64,000 nt of DNA from Gemmatimonadota bacterium (GTDB lineage Bacteria; JAAXHH01), in assembly GCA_009838645.1 (NCBI GenBank), contig VXRC01000008.1:1-64000 (forward strand), given 5' to 3'. Position numbers and translations under genes: made by a program. Numbering within the stretch: the stretch's first letter is position 1; the number at the start of each line of letters is the position of its first letter. Positions 16,832-24,973 of this stretch are shown in pieces. The notes below the pieces were generated by a model, which saw only the letters and a program-made list of their open reading frames with translations, made no database searches and was not told where the DNA came from.

Positions 16832-17842
16832 ATGGCGCTCATGGAAATAGAACCCGGTCTCAAGATTGCGGGACAGATGTCTCCCGAACCTTCGCAGGAG
16901 GACCTGCAATTCGCCCGGCAACTGGGCATTGAATACGTCTGTCTCTGGACGGACGGCGAACACGCCAACTACGACTATTTCATGAGCCGCCGGGAGATCT
17001 ACGAGGAAGCCGGCATCAAGATCTACGGGTTCGGGAACAGCGACGTGCACAACCAGGACGCCATCGTGCTCAACCTGCCGAACCGGGACGCGAAGGTGGA
17101 ACAGTACAAGCGGTACATCCGCGACCTCGGCAGGGCGGGCATTCCCTATACGACGTACGCCCACATGGGGAACGGGATCTGGAGCACGGAGCGGGAGACG
17201 ACCCGCGGTGGCGCGCCGGCCCGGGGATTCGACCTGGCAAAGGCCGAAGAGGGCCACTGGGGCGGCCGGTTGTTCAGGATGCCGCTGACCCATGACCGGG
17301 TGTACAGCGAAGACGAAATCTGGGACAATTTCGCCCATTTCATCGGGGAAGTCGCGCCGGTCGCGGAGGAAGCGGGCGTCCGGATCGGCATCCATCCGGA
17401 CGATCCTCCCCAGCCGGAGCTCGGCGGCATCCCGCGATGTATCTTCAGCAGTTTCGACGGATACTACCGGGCTATGGAAATCGCCGACAGCCCGAACGTG
17501 GGGCTCTGCTTCTGCATCGGATGCTGGCTAGAGGGCGGATCGTTGATGGGCAAGGGTGTGGAGGACGCGCTGCGCCATTTCGGCGATCAGGGCAAGGTCT
17601 TCAAGGTCCACTACCGGAACGTGGACCAGCCCCTGCCCCATTTCGTGGAGACTTTCATCGACAATGGCTACTTCGACATGTACCAGGCCGCGCGGGTCCT
17701 GGAGGAATCCGGTTTCTACGGAGTCATGATCCCCGATCACATTCCAGAGATGGCGGGAGACGGCCGGATCGGCTATGCCTACTCGATCGCCTACATGAAG
17801 GCGCATGCGGACCGGGCGAGAGCGGAGTGCGCCGCCGCGTAA
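16832..17842 (+). CDS. Mannonate dehydratase family protein
   Basis: A 336-residue TIM-barrel enzyme of the UxuA family, which dehydrates D-mannonate to 2-keto-3-deoxygluconate. Recognisable stretches are IGIHPDDPPQPELGGIPRCI (about 187-206), SFDGYYRAMEIADSPNVGLCFCIGCWLEGG (207-237), FKVHYRNVDQP and GVMIPDHIPEM. The His, Cys and Asp residues in these match the metal site of the family. It is slightly shorter than E. coli UxuA. AGGAG is 6 bases before the ATG. It is divergent from the Oar-like TonB receptor, suggesting uptake and breakdown of uronic-acid-containing glycans. Family members also act on related sugar acids, so the substrate is not certain. Confidence 0.87.
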   Translation: MALMEIEPGLKIAGQMSPEPSQEDLQFARQLGIEYVCLWTDGEHANYDYFMSRREIYEEAGIKIYGFGNSDVHNQDAIVLNLPNRDAKVEQYKRYIRDLGRAGIPYTTYAHMGNGIWSTERETTRGGAPARGFDLAKAEEGHWGGRLFRMPLTHDRVYSEDEIWDNFAHFIGEVAPVAEEAGVRIGIHPDDPPQPELGGIPRCIFSSFDGYYRAMEIADSPNVGLCFCIGCWLEGGSLMGKGVEDALRHFGDQGKVFKVHYRNVDQPLPHFVETFIDNGYFDMYQAARVLEESGFYGVMIPDHIPEMAGDGRIGYAYSIAYMKAHADRARAECAAA

Positions 17843-17878
17843 GTGCACGGGCGGAGTGCGGCTGCTAAGTTGCACGGG
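17822..17878 (+). repeat. Imperfect tandem duplication across a stop codon
   Basis: Two units of about 29 and 28 bases (17822-17850, 17851-17878) share GCGGAGTGCG at the start and TAAG-(T)TGCACGG at the end. The first unit contains the last codons and the TAA stop of the mannonate dehydratase gene. Confidence 0.75.
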
Positions 17879-17953
17879 CCGGCAGGACTTGTATGACCGC
17901 GCAAGCGAGATGCCTCGTTCCCGGCCTTGCCCTGGGAAGGACCGGCGCGCGTC

Positions 17954-18838
17954 ATGAATGAACTGAACGATTTCCTCACCCACCTGCTCATCGAACGGGG
18001 TCTGTCGCCGAACAGCCACGAGGCGTACCGCCGCGACCTGACCTCCTACAAGAACCACCTCGACCGGCGGGGGATCGCTGCCTTTTCGGACGCCACGCGC
18101 CAGGACGTCCAGGGATTCATCGCGTACCTGCGCCGGCGCGGGCTTGCGCCTTCGAGCATCGCGCGGCACGTCTCGGCGGTACGGATCTTCCACCGATTCC
18201 TCATCGGCGAGGGGCTGGCCACCGCCGATCCCACCGAGCACGTCCGGGTGCCCAAGCAGCCCCGCCGCCTCCCGGTCGTCCTGAGCCGGGAGGAAATCAG
18301 GACCTTGCTCGAACAACCCGATCACACGACGTCGCTGGGCCTGCGCGACCGGGCGATCCTCGAGTTCATGTACGCCACCGGCCTGCGCGCGTCCGAACTG
18401 CTGGATTTCAGGCGGCCCGATCTCCTCTTCGAAACCGGGCTGGCGCGCATCTTCGGGAAGGGCGGCAAAGAACGCCTGGTCCCCGTGGGCCGCCAGGCGA
18501 TCAACGTGATCCGCAACTACCTGCATAAAGTACGCCCCGCCCTGGCCTCATCGAAGAGCGGCGAACTGCTCTTCCTGAACGCCCGCGGAGGCCGGCTGTC
18601 CCGCATGGGCCTGTGGAAGATCATGGATACCTACGTGGAACTGGCCGGGTTCGAGAAGAAAGTCAGTCCCCACACCCTGCGCCATTCCTTCGCCACCCAT
18701 CTCCTGGAGGGGGGCGCCGATCTGCGCGCCGTCCAGGAAATGCTGGGCCACGTGGACATCGCCACGACGCAGATCTATACCAACGTGGACCGCGAATACC
18801 TCAAGGACGTATACACCCGGTACCATCCGCGGGGGTGA
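17954..18838 (+). CDS. xerD: Site-specific tyrosine recombinase XerD
   Basis: A 294-residue XerC/D-type recombinase that resolves chromosome dimers at dif with its partner XerC. The N-terminal core-binding domain (about 1-90: FLTHLLIERGLSPNSHEAYRRDL) is followed by the catalytic domain with R (TGLRASELL), K (GKGGKERLVP), H-x-x-R (SPHTLRHSFATHLLEGGADL), H (LGHVDIATTQ) and the nucleophile Y (IYTNVD). The length and the LGHVDIATTQIYTNV signature are those of XerD rather than a phage integrase. The frame is open to 17927, but the ATG at 17954 gives the standard N-terminus. No attachment sites or phage genes are nearby. xerC is not in this window. Confidence 0.93.
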   Translation: MNELNDFLTHLLIERGLSPNSHEAYRRDLTSYKNHLDRRGIAAFSDATRQDVQGFIAYLRRRGLAPSSIARHVSAVRIFHRFLIGEGLATADPTEHVRVPKQPRRLPVVLSREEIRTLLEQPDHTTSLGLRDRAILEFMYATGLRASELLDFRRPDLLFETGLARIFGKGGKERLVPVGRQAINVIRNYLHKVRPALASSKSGELLFLNARGGRLSRMGLWKIMDTYVELAGFEKKVSPHTLRHSFATHLLEGGADLRAVQEMLGHVDIATTQIYTNVDREYLKDVYTRYHPRG

Positions 18839-18946
18839 AGGGCGGCTGCGCATTCTGGTCGGTCCGGACGGCCCGGTCAACCGCGAAAACCTGATCAGTA
18901 CGCCCGGATCGATCAGTCCGGTCAGTGTGGCCGGCCCGCCAGTCGG

Positions 18947-20545
18947 TCATTTCGATTGGCGCCTGAGGAGGATGACGGTCCTGCTGCCCGCCAGGGCCGC
19001 CGCGACGACGGCCAGCAAGCAGCAGAGGAGGGCGAACACGTCGCCGTAACGGGTGTAGAACGTAAGCCCGCCCCGGTACGGATGCACGTTTTCGACGGTG
19101 GTCGTGGCGACCAGCATGGGCGTGGCGCCATAGACGGCGCCTGTGGCGGAGATGAATCCCGATATCCCCGTGTTCGCCGCGCGGATGATCGGCGTGCCGT
19201 TTTCCACGGCGCGCAGCACCGCCATGGAGAAATGCTGGGCGGGCGCCGATGAGGTCCCGAACCAGGCATCGTTGGTCATGACCACGAGCACGTCGGCGCC
19301 GTTCAGCGGGAATCTACGGACCAGATCCGGGAAAATGGATTCGTAGCAGATGACCGTGCCGACACGCATATCCTGCCCGGTGAGCGGCATCACGGTCAGT
19401 TCGTCCCCGGGCGTGAGGTCTCCGATCGCGCCGGTCAATCCGGAAAGAAAGGAAAACAGACTAGGAAAAGGGAGATACTCGCCGAAGGGCACCAGGTGCA
19501 TTTTGCTGTAGGAACTCACGATCCCCCGTTCGGGCAGGAGCAGGAAGGCACTGTTGTAGATGTCTTCTTCACCGGGCCGGTAGCCCAGCGCGCCGGTAAG
19601 CAGCGGAACCCCCGCCTCCTCGGCCAACGCATGCACCTGTTCGTTGTACTCTTCATAAGCCGGGCTCTCCAGCCAGAAGGTCATCGCCGTCTCTGGGAAC
19701 ACGATGAACTCCGGATCCCGGGGCAGTATCGACCGCGTCAGATCCCTATAGACATCCACGGTCCGCTGGACCTCCTCCTTCGACCACTTTATGCCCTGTT
19801 CCTTGCTGCCCTGGACGACAGCCACCTTCACCGGTGGGGTCATCCGCTCCAGGGCGCGGGCCTGCGAAATCGACCACCAGCCGTACCCCGTCGCGCCGAT
19901 CAGGGCCAGCCAGGACAGCGCCATGGCGAACACCGGCGCGCGCCAGGCGGTGCGTTCGCGAAGGGCGATGAAGACCATGGCCAGCGTCGCGTTCAACAGC
20001 ATGACCAGGAAGCTCACACCGTACACGCCCGTGTAGTTCGAAATCTGAATGACGGGAAGGACCAGGTACTGCGAGTAACCCAGCAGTTCCCAGGGGAACC
20101 CCGTGAAAACATAGGTCTGGATGTATTCCAGCGCCGTCCACAGGGCAGCCGCGAACAACGGGAAAAGGGGGGACTTCCAGTCGGCCCGCGCCGCATACAG
20201 ACCGAAAATGAAGGCGTACAGGGCGACGACGAAGGCCACGCCTGCCATGCTGACCAGGCCCAGCGCCAGGTTCAGGCCGCCGTAATTCATGACCGTTTCC
20301 CGGATCCAGTACACCTTGGCGACGCCTGAAACGAAGGCGAAAACCAGGGCGATCAAAGCCACCCTGGTCGAGGACCCGTTTCGACCGGCGTCGTGCAACG
20401 CGACCATGACCGGCACGAAAGCGACCCAGGCCAGGGGCCACCAGTCGAAATCGGGTATGCTCAGGTAGATGAACAGGGCGGAGCAAAGGGCGAGCCCGAG
20501 CCCGGCGATGGGCGTTGTGACGTGGAGGCGCTGCAGCAGGACCAT
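18947..20545 (-). CDS. lnt: Apolipoprotein N-acyltransferase
   Basis: A 532-residue inner-membrane enzyme that adds the third acyl chain to the N-terminal cysteine of lipoproteins. The N-terminal part has about six hydrophobic helices (e.g. LGLALCSALFIYLSIPDF, VALIALVFAFVSGVAKVYW). It is followed by a periplasmic nitrilase-like domain with the catalytic triad Glu (VFPETAMTF), Lys (YSKMHLVPFGEYLPF) and Cys (VICYESIFPDLV), and a last hydrophobic helix near the C-terminus. Its presence shows a diderm cell with triacylated lipoproteins, in agreement with the lipoproteins found elsewhere in the window. It is divergent from the Gfo/Idh/MocA gene. Confidence 0.95.
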   Translation of the reverse strand: MVLLQRLHVTTPIAGLGLALCSALFIYLSIPDFDWWPLAWVAFVPVMVALHDAGRNGSSTRVALIALVFAFVSGVAKVYWIRETVMNYGGLNLALGLVSMAGVAFVVALYAFIFGLYAARADWKSPLFPLFAAALWTALEYIQTYVFTGFPWELLGYSQYLVLPVIQISNYTGVYGVSFLVMLLNATLAMVFIALRERTAWRAPVFAMALSWLALIGATGYGWWSISQARALERMTPPVKVAVVQGSKEQGIKWSKEEVQRTVDVYRDLTRSILPRDPEFIVFPETAMTFWLESPAYEEYNEQVHALAEEAGVPLLTGALGYRPGEEDIYNSAFLLLPERGIVSSYSKMHLVPFGEYLPFPSLFSFLSGLTGAIGDLTPGDELTVMPLTGQDMRVGTVICYESIFPDLVRRFPLNGADVLVVMTNDAWFGTSSAPAQHFSMAVLRAVENGTPIIRAANTGISGFISATGAVYGATPMLVATTTVENVHPYRGGLTFYTRYGDVFALLCCLLAVVAAALAGSRTVILLRRQSK

Positions 20546-20841
20546 GGAGGTCGTCTCATGTGGGATTCACGGGTCGTTTTACGTGACTGAAATCAACACG
20601 CATTCCGGTAGGCTGTCAACTTAAAGAAGTGGCACAAAGCCGGTATGCCGGCGCCAAATAGGTTGACCGTGCGCCGTACCGGCATCTACATTTTCAGCCG
20701 TCTCCCGGCCGGTGTTTCCCGGCCGGACCCAACCGCTGCCGTGAAGACCTTGCCGGCTTTTCCGGCGGCAGGCACCGGATCGACCATATTTCAGCTGTCA
20801 GGTTGACAGACAACAGGCAGGATAACAGGGAGTCTCTGCGC
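20546..20841. other. Divergent intergenic region with direct repeat
   Basis: No gene. CCCGGCCGG occurs twice (about 20704-20728), separated by a few T-rich bases. It forms a short palindromic direct repeat between lnt and the dehydrogenase gene. No clear promoter match stands out. Confidence 0.3.
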
Positions 20842-21828
20842 TTGGACGCCTTGCGAATGGCCGTAATCGGCGTCGGACGGCTCGGTGAAGCACACGCCCG
20901 GGTGCTGGCGGGCATGCCCGGCGTAAGGCTTGCCGGCGTGTACGACGTTCGCGAGAAAAGAGCGGAAGAGGTTGCCCGCCGCTACGGCACGACTGCGCTC
21001 GAAAGCCTGTCACGCGTCGCGGAAGAAGCCGACGCGGCCACCGTGGTCGTGCCCACCACCGCACATTGCGAGGTGGCGTCGTACACTCTTGCGGAGGGCC
21101 TGCACACCTTCGTGGAGAAACCGATCACCGCGACCGTACCGGAAGCCGACCGGCTGATCGATCTGTCGGAGTCCCGGAACCTCGTGCTTCAAGTCGGACA
21201 CATCGAGCGGTTCAACGGTGCCTACCGGGCCCTCGACGGCATGGACATTTCCCCCGGGTTCATCGAAGCGCATCGCCTGGCCTCCTTCGACCCCAGGGGC
21301 ACGGACGTCTCCGTCGTCCACGACCTCATGATCCACGACATCGATCTCATCCTGCGTCTCGTCCAGTCGGACCTGGCGTCCGTGGACGCCACGGGCGTCG
21401 CCGTGATTTCCGACCAGGTGGACATCGCCAACGCCCGAATGCGATTCGCCGATGGGTGCGTGGCCAACGTCACGGCCAGCCGCATTTCGCTCAAGAAAAT
21501 GCGCAAAATGCGGATCTTTCAGCGCGATCATTACGTTTCGATGGACTTCCTGGCGGGCGAAAGCGAGATTTACCGGTTGGTCGACGATCCCGGACGGGCC
21601 GGAGCACGGGGATTGAAGATCCCGATCAACACCGGCGATGGACGGGTCCGCCATATCACGCGGCAGAAGACCTCGAAGGACCGGAGCGAGCCGCTCGAAT
21701 CCGAACTCGCCTCCTTCGTCGCGGCGGTGCGCGGCGATGCGCCGGCGCCGGTGACCGGTTTCGACGGCCGGGAGGCCCTTCGCGTCTCCCTGGCGGTCAT
21801 CGAACAGATCGAAACCAACAGCCGGTAA
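20842..21828 (+). CDS. Gfo/Idh/MocA family dehydrogenase
   Basis: A 328-residue NAD(P)-dependent sugar dehydrogenase. The Rossmann fingerprint is MAVIGVGRLGEAHARVLAG, the substrate-site lysine is in the motif VEKPIT, and VGHIERFNGAYRAL plus HDLMIHDIDLILRL resemble UDP-N-acetylglucosamine 3-dehydrogenases (GnnA-like) used in lipid A synthesis. Next to lnt, an envelope role is plausible, but no GnnB aminotransferase is adjacent. The start is uncertain. TTG at 20842 has GGGAG 9 bases upstream. ATG at 20857 gives the tightest N-terminus without a ribosome site, and TTG at 20803 the longest. Confidence 0.82.
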   Translation: MDALRMAVIGVGRLGEAHARVLAGMPGVRLAGVYDVREKRAEEVARRYGTTALESLSRVAEEADAATVVVPTTAHCEVASYTLAEGLHTFVEKPITATVPEADRLIDLSESRNLVLQVGHIERFNGAYRALDGMDISPGFIEAHRLASFDPRGTDVSVVHDLMIHDIDLILRLVQSDLASVDATGVAVISDQVDIANARMRFADGCVANVTASRISLKKMRKMRIFQRDHYVSMDFLAGESEIYRLVDDPGRAGARGLKIPINTGDGRVRHITRQKTSKDRSEPLESELASFVAAVRGDAPAPVTGFDGREALRVSLAVIEQIETNSR

Positions 21829-21925
21829 GGCCGACAGGCCGCTCGGCATCTTCGCGCATAGAGGAAGCGAAGCCCGCACCGGCCGGCAGACCGGACGAGT
21901 AATAACAAGGAGGCCCAGCTCCAGC

Positions 21926-22495
21926 ATGGATATCCGCGCCGCGGTCTTCGCGGCCCGAAGCTATACACCCATCCCGCTCCTGATCGCGGTCCTGATCATG
22001 GCCGAACCCGGCCCGATGACGTTCATTTCCGGGGGGCTGCTGGTGTTGATCGGGGAATCCATACGCCTGTGGGCGGTGGGTTACGCGGGCTCCGCCACCC
22101 GCACCCGCCACGTCGGAGCACCGGCGCTCATCACCAACGGGCCCTATGGGCGGGTACGCAATCCGCTGTATGTCGGCAACTTCGTGCTGAGTCTCGGCCT
22201 GTGCGTCATGGCCTGGGCCTGGATGCCTTACATGATCGGGATCTTCGTGACCGCTTTCGGAATACAGTACGGGCTCATCGTATCGCTGGAGGAGGAAAGC
22301 CTGCGGAAAACCTTCGGCGCACAATACGAAGCATACCTCGCGTCGGTACCGCGTTTCCTCCCCCGATTCACCGAATACACCGCGGGGAAACCGGCGCCTT
22401 ATGATTTCGGCGCCGCCCTGCGCAGCGAAAGACGCACCTTTCAGTCCACGGCCGTGGTTGCGGCCGCCATCGCTGTGCGCTGGTACTGGGGCTAG
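21926..22495 (+). CDS. Isoprenylcysteine methyltransferase-like membrane protein
   Basis: A 189-residue integral membrane protein of the ICMT/PEMT type. Hydrophobic helices include IPLLIAVLIMAEPGPMTFISGGLLVLIGESIRLWAV and FVLSLGLCVMAWAWMPYMIGIFVTAFGIQYGL. The conserved GPYGRVRNPLYVGNFVLSLG (about 72-91) and EEESLRKTFGAQYEAYLASVPRFLPR match the SAM-binding C-terminal region. The methyl acceptor is unknown; a lipid or quinone-like molecule is typical. AAGGAGG lies 12 bases upstream. A second member occurs at 37.8 kb. Confidence 0.82.
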   Translation: MDIRAAVFAARSYTPIPLLIAVLIMAEPGPMTFISGGLLVLIGESIRLWAVGYAGSATRTRHVGAPALITNGPYGRVRNPLYVGNFVLSLGLCVMAWAWMPYMIGIFVTAFGIQYGLIVSLEEESLRKTFGAQYEAYLASVPRFLPRFTEYTAGKPAPYDFGAALRSERRTFQSTAVVAAAIAVRWYWG

Positions 22496-22517
22496 TCCGG
22501 ATCGGACCAGGCGGGTA

Positions 22518-23000
22518 TTACGGGTTCGTTTCCACGCGGCTCATGCCGTTCAGAGACCGTTCGTGCATCGTGCACTGAAGAGGATCGCCGTTCTGCCCGG
22601 ACGGCCCGGGCGGACCGGACGGCCCTGTTGGCGTCGGAGGTGCCGTCGGCTCAGAAGGTGCGGGCGGCTCGGGCGGCTTCGAAGGTGCGGACAGTTCAGG
22701 TGAATCGGCAGCGGCACCAGCGCTTTTCCGCCTGTCTGGTTGCTTCTGTACGCTTACGCCCGTGGTCCCGTGCAGCAGGCTGAGCAAGGCGACGAGGGCC
22801 ACGAGGAGGACGACCGGCCACCAGGGTACGTTGGACAGCATACGCGCCGAGTCCGGACCGGACTGGAACAGCAGTCCGTAGAGCAGGATGGGACCGAGGA
22901 TGATCAGCAAGGCGACACCGACGACGCATACCACCTGGGACCAGGCCGGGTTGCGCTGAAGAAACCGCGAAATGCTAGATAGTCCGTGTTCTCTTTTCAT
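22518..23000 (-). CDS. Small membrane protein with Pro-rich tail
   Basis: A 160-residue protein starting MKREHGLSSISRFLQRNPAWSQ, with two hydrophobic helices (VVCVVGVALLIILGPILLYGLLF and WWPVVLLVALVALLSLLHG). A Pro/Ser/Ala-rich tail (SKPPEPPAPSEPTAPPTPTGPSGPPGP) is likely disordered and may cross the periplasm. I do not recognise the family. The frame is open much further upstream, but that part lies opposite hisB and is a shadow. The ATG at 23000 is the natural start. It is convergent with the ICMT-like gene and divergent from hisB. Confidence 0.6.
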   Translation of the reverse strand: MKREHGLSSISRFLQRNPAWSQVVCVVGVALLIILGPILLYGLLFQSGPDSARMLSNVPWWPVVLLVALVALLSLLHGTTGVSVQKQPDRRKSAGAAADSPELSAPSKPPEPPAPSEPTAPPTPTGPSGPPGPSGQNGDPLQCTMHERSLNGMSRVETNP

Positions 23001-23123
23001 GGATCGTTCCCGTGTAGCGAACGTGTACATTGGCATCCGTTTCCCACCTCTCACCGGGGCGGATGCACATATGTTCAAAAAGAAAAACGTTGGGATCGGA
23101 TGAAGCTTCGCCGGGGCCCGAAA

Positions 23124-23183
23124 GCACGGCGGTACGCAGGCCGGAACGTACGGCTGGATGCACGGCGATTCGCAGGCCGGAAC
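23124..23183 (+). repeat. Two-copy direct repeat upstream of hisB
   Basis: Two 24-base copies (23124-23147 and 23160-23183; 22 of 24 bases equal by eye) share GCACGGCG and CGCAGGCCGGAAC. They are spaced 36 bases apart and lie just upstream of the hisB -35 box. Confidence 0.6.
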
Positions 23184-23186
23184 CTC

Positions 23187-23215
23187 TTGACAATCACGAT
23201 CCCCGCGTCTACTGT
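23187..23215 (+). promoter_or_regulatory. Promoter of the hisB operon
   Basis: TTGACA (23187-23192), 17 bases, TACTGT (23210-23215), about 65 bases before the hisB start and directly after the 24-base direct repeats. Confidence 0.5.
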
Positions 23216-23282
23216 AACAGGTCGAACCTGACGCCAATCGATTGAACGACTTTCGGCGACTCGCCATCGCATTGAGGTATAC

Positions 23283-23870
23283 GTGCCTCGCACCGCCACG
23301 GTAACGCGCGAAACCCTGGAAACCCGCATCGAACTGGCCCTGACCCTCGAGGGCGAAGGTCGACTCGCCGGAGAAACCGGCATCGGTTTCTTCGACCACA
23401 TGCTGGGCAGCTTCGTCAAGCACGGCGGGTTCAACCTCGATCTCGCCTGTACCGGCGATTTGCATATCGACGATCATCACACGGTGGAAGACGTGGGGAT
23501 CTGCCTGGGCCAGGCCATCGCCCGGGCGATCGGCGATGGATCGGGCATTACGCGGTTCGGCCACGCCTACGCACCCCTGGACGAAGCGCTGGCCCGGGCC
23601 GTCTTCGACGTAAGCGGCCGCGCCCACCTGGAGTTCGACGCCGATTTCTCGCGTTCCTCGGTCGGCGATTTCAGCACGGAAATGGTGCGGGAGTTCTTCG
23701 GAGCCCTCGTGCATCACGGTCGCGTCACCCTGCACGTCGCGTTGCTCTCCGGCGTGAACGCCCATCACCAGGTCGAGGCGGTCTTCAAGGCGGCGGCCAG
23801 GGCGCTGCGCCAGGCCGTGGCCATAGACGACCGCGTATCCGGCGTACCGTCCACCAAGGGCAGTCTCTAG
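23283..23870 (+). CDS. hisB: Imidazoleglycerol-phosphate dehydratase
   Basis: A 195-residue enzyme for the sixth step of histidine synthesis (imidazole glycerol phosphate to imidazole acetol phosphate). It has the paired metal-binding motifs of the family: GFFDHMLG (about 36-43), DDHHTVEDVG (about 63-72) and ALVHHGRVTLHV and VNAHHQVEAVFKA near the C-terminus. The length is that of the monofunctional enzyme, without the phosphatase domain of enterobacterial HisB. The GTG start at 23283 has GAGG 5 bases upstream. It is the first gene of a run with short gaps through 30.5 kb. The other his genes are absent apart from a HisC-like aminotransferase at 26.5 kb. Confidence 0.95.
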   Translation: MPRTATVTRETLETRIELALTLEGEGRLAGETGIGFFDHMLGSFVKHGGFNLDLACTGDLHIDDHHTVEDVGICLGQAIARAIGDGSGITRFGHAYAPLDEALARAVFDVSGRAHLEFDADFSRSSVGDFSTEMVREFFGALVHHGRVTLHVALLSGVNAHHQVEAVFKAAARALRQAVAIDDRVSGVPSTKGSL

Positions 23871-23883
23871 CCAACGGATAACC

Positions 23884-24927
23884 ATGCACATCGACGAGCT
23901 GGACACTCCTGCCTACGTGGCCGACCTGGACCTGATGGAGCGCAACATCGCGTCCATGGCGGAACATTGCCGGAATCTCGACATCGGTCTTCGATGCCAC
24001 ACGAAGAGCCATAAAATCCCGGAAATCGCCCACTGGCAGGTCAAGGCCGGCGCGATCGGTATCTGCTGCCAGAAACTCGGCGAGGCCGAAGTCATGGCCG
24101 CCGCCGGCATCGAGAACATCCTGATCCCCTACAACATCGTCGGTCCCCGCAAGGTGGAACGTCTGACGCGTGTCGCCAAACGGACCGAGATCATCGTGGC
24201 CGTCGATGACGAGATCACGGCACGGGGCATTTCGGACCAGGCCGAAAAAGACGGCTGCCGGGTCAACGTGATCATCGAGCTGGATACGGGCACGCAGCGT
24301 TGCGGCGTGCAGTCGCCCGAAGCGGCAGCGACGCTGGCCGAACGTATCACGGACCTGCGCGGCCTCGTTTTCAAAGGCGTCATGATCTTCCCCAGCCATC
24401 CCGAGGCCAGGGATTTCCTGGCGGAAACGATAGAACGGATCACCGGGAAGGGCATCCCTGTCGAGATCATCAGCGGGGGCGGCACCGGCGGCGAAGAAAA
24501 CTCCAAAGCCATGGGCTGCACCGAGACCCGTAGCGGTTCCTACATCTGGGAGGGCATGGAGCGTCTCAGCACTTCCGCCATGCTAGATCCCCAACGCTGC
24601 CCCTGCCGCATGATCTGCACCGTGGTGAGCGCACCGACCCCGGACCGCATCATCATCGACGGCGGCATGAAGACCTTCGCGAGCTATCCGCCCACACCCT
24701 ACGGCCACATCATCGAACATCCCGAGGCGCAGATCTACGGCATGTCCGTGGAACACGGCCACGTGGACGTATCTCACTGCACGCACCGGTTCAGGGTCGG
24801 CGAGCGCGTTTCGGTCATCCCCCTGCACCAGGAAATGGCCCTCAACCTGCACGACGAGCTCAACGGCGTACGGGGCGACCAGGTGGAAGTCATCTGGCCC
24901 GTGGCCGGCCGGGGCCGGGTCAAATAA
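23884..24927 (+). CDS. D-threonine aldolase/DSD1-like PLP enzyme
   Basis: A 347-residue fold-type III PLP enzyme of the alanine racemase superfamily. The PLP lysine is in RCHTKSHKIPEI (about 39-50). ELDTGTQRCGV, VEIISGGGTGG and the C-terminal PLHQEMALNLHDEL match D-threonine aldolase and related D-amino-acid enzymes. The usual metal motif H-x-C or H-x-D reads H-Q-E here, so the metal ligand set may differ. It begins 13 bases after hisB, so it is probably co-transcribed. Together with the NSS transporter and amidase it points to uptake and breakdown of a beta-hydroxy or D-amino acid. Substrate not certain. Confidence 0.85.
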   Translation: MHIDELDTPAYVADLDLMERNIASMAEHCRNLDIGLRCHTKSHKIPEIAHWQVKAGAIGICCQKLGEAEVMAAAGIENILIPYNIVGPRKVERLTRVAKRTEIIVAVDDEITARGISDQAEKDGCRVNVIIELDTGTQRCGVQSPEAAATLAERITDLRGLVFKGVMIFPSHPEARDFLAETIERITGKGIPVEIISGGGTGGEENSKAMGCTETRSGSYIWEGMERLSTSAMLDPQRCPCRMICTVVSAPTPDRIIIDGGMKTFASYPPTPYGHIIEHPEAQIYGMSVEHGHVDVSHCTHRFRVGERVSVIPLHQEMALNLHDELNGVRGDQVEVIWPVAGRGRVK

Positions 24928-24973
24928 TCACGGTCCGACCGGATAAACACTGTCCGTCTGGAAGGAGTACCGG

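Noticed and set aside
17954-18838. XerD-like gene as a phage integrase marking an island
   Set aside because: Its length and C-terminal signature fit housekeeping XerD, and no attachment sites or phage genes are beside it.
22518-23906. 462-codon minus-strand frame as one protein
   Set aside because: Only its last 160 codons (from 23000) read as a protein; the rest is antisense to hisB.
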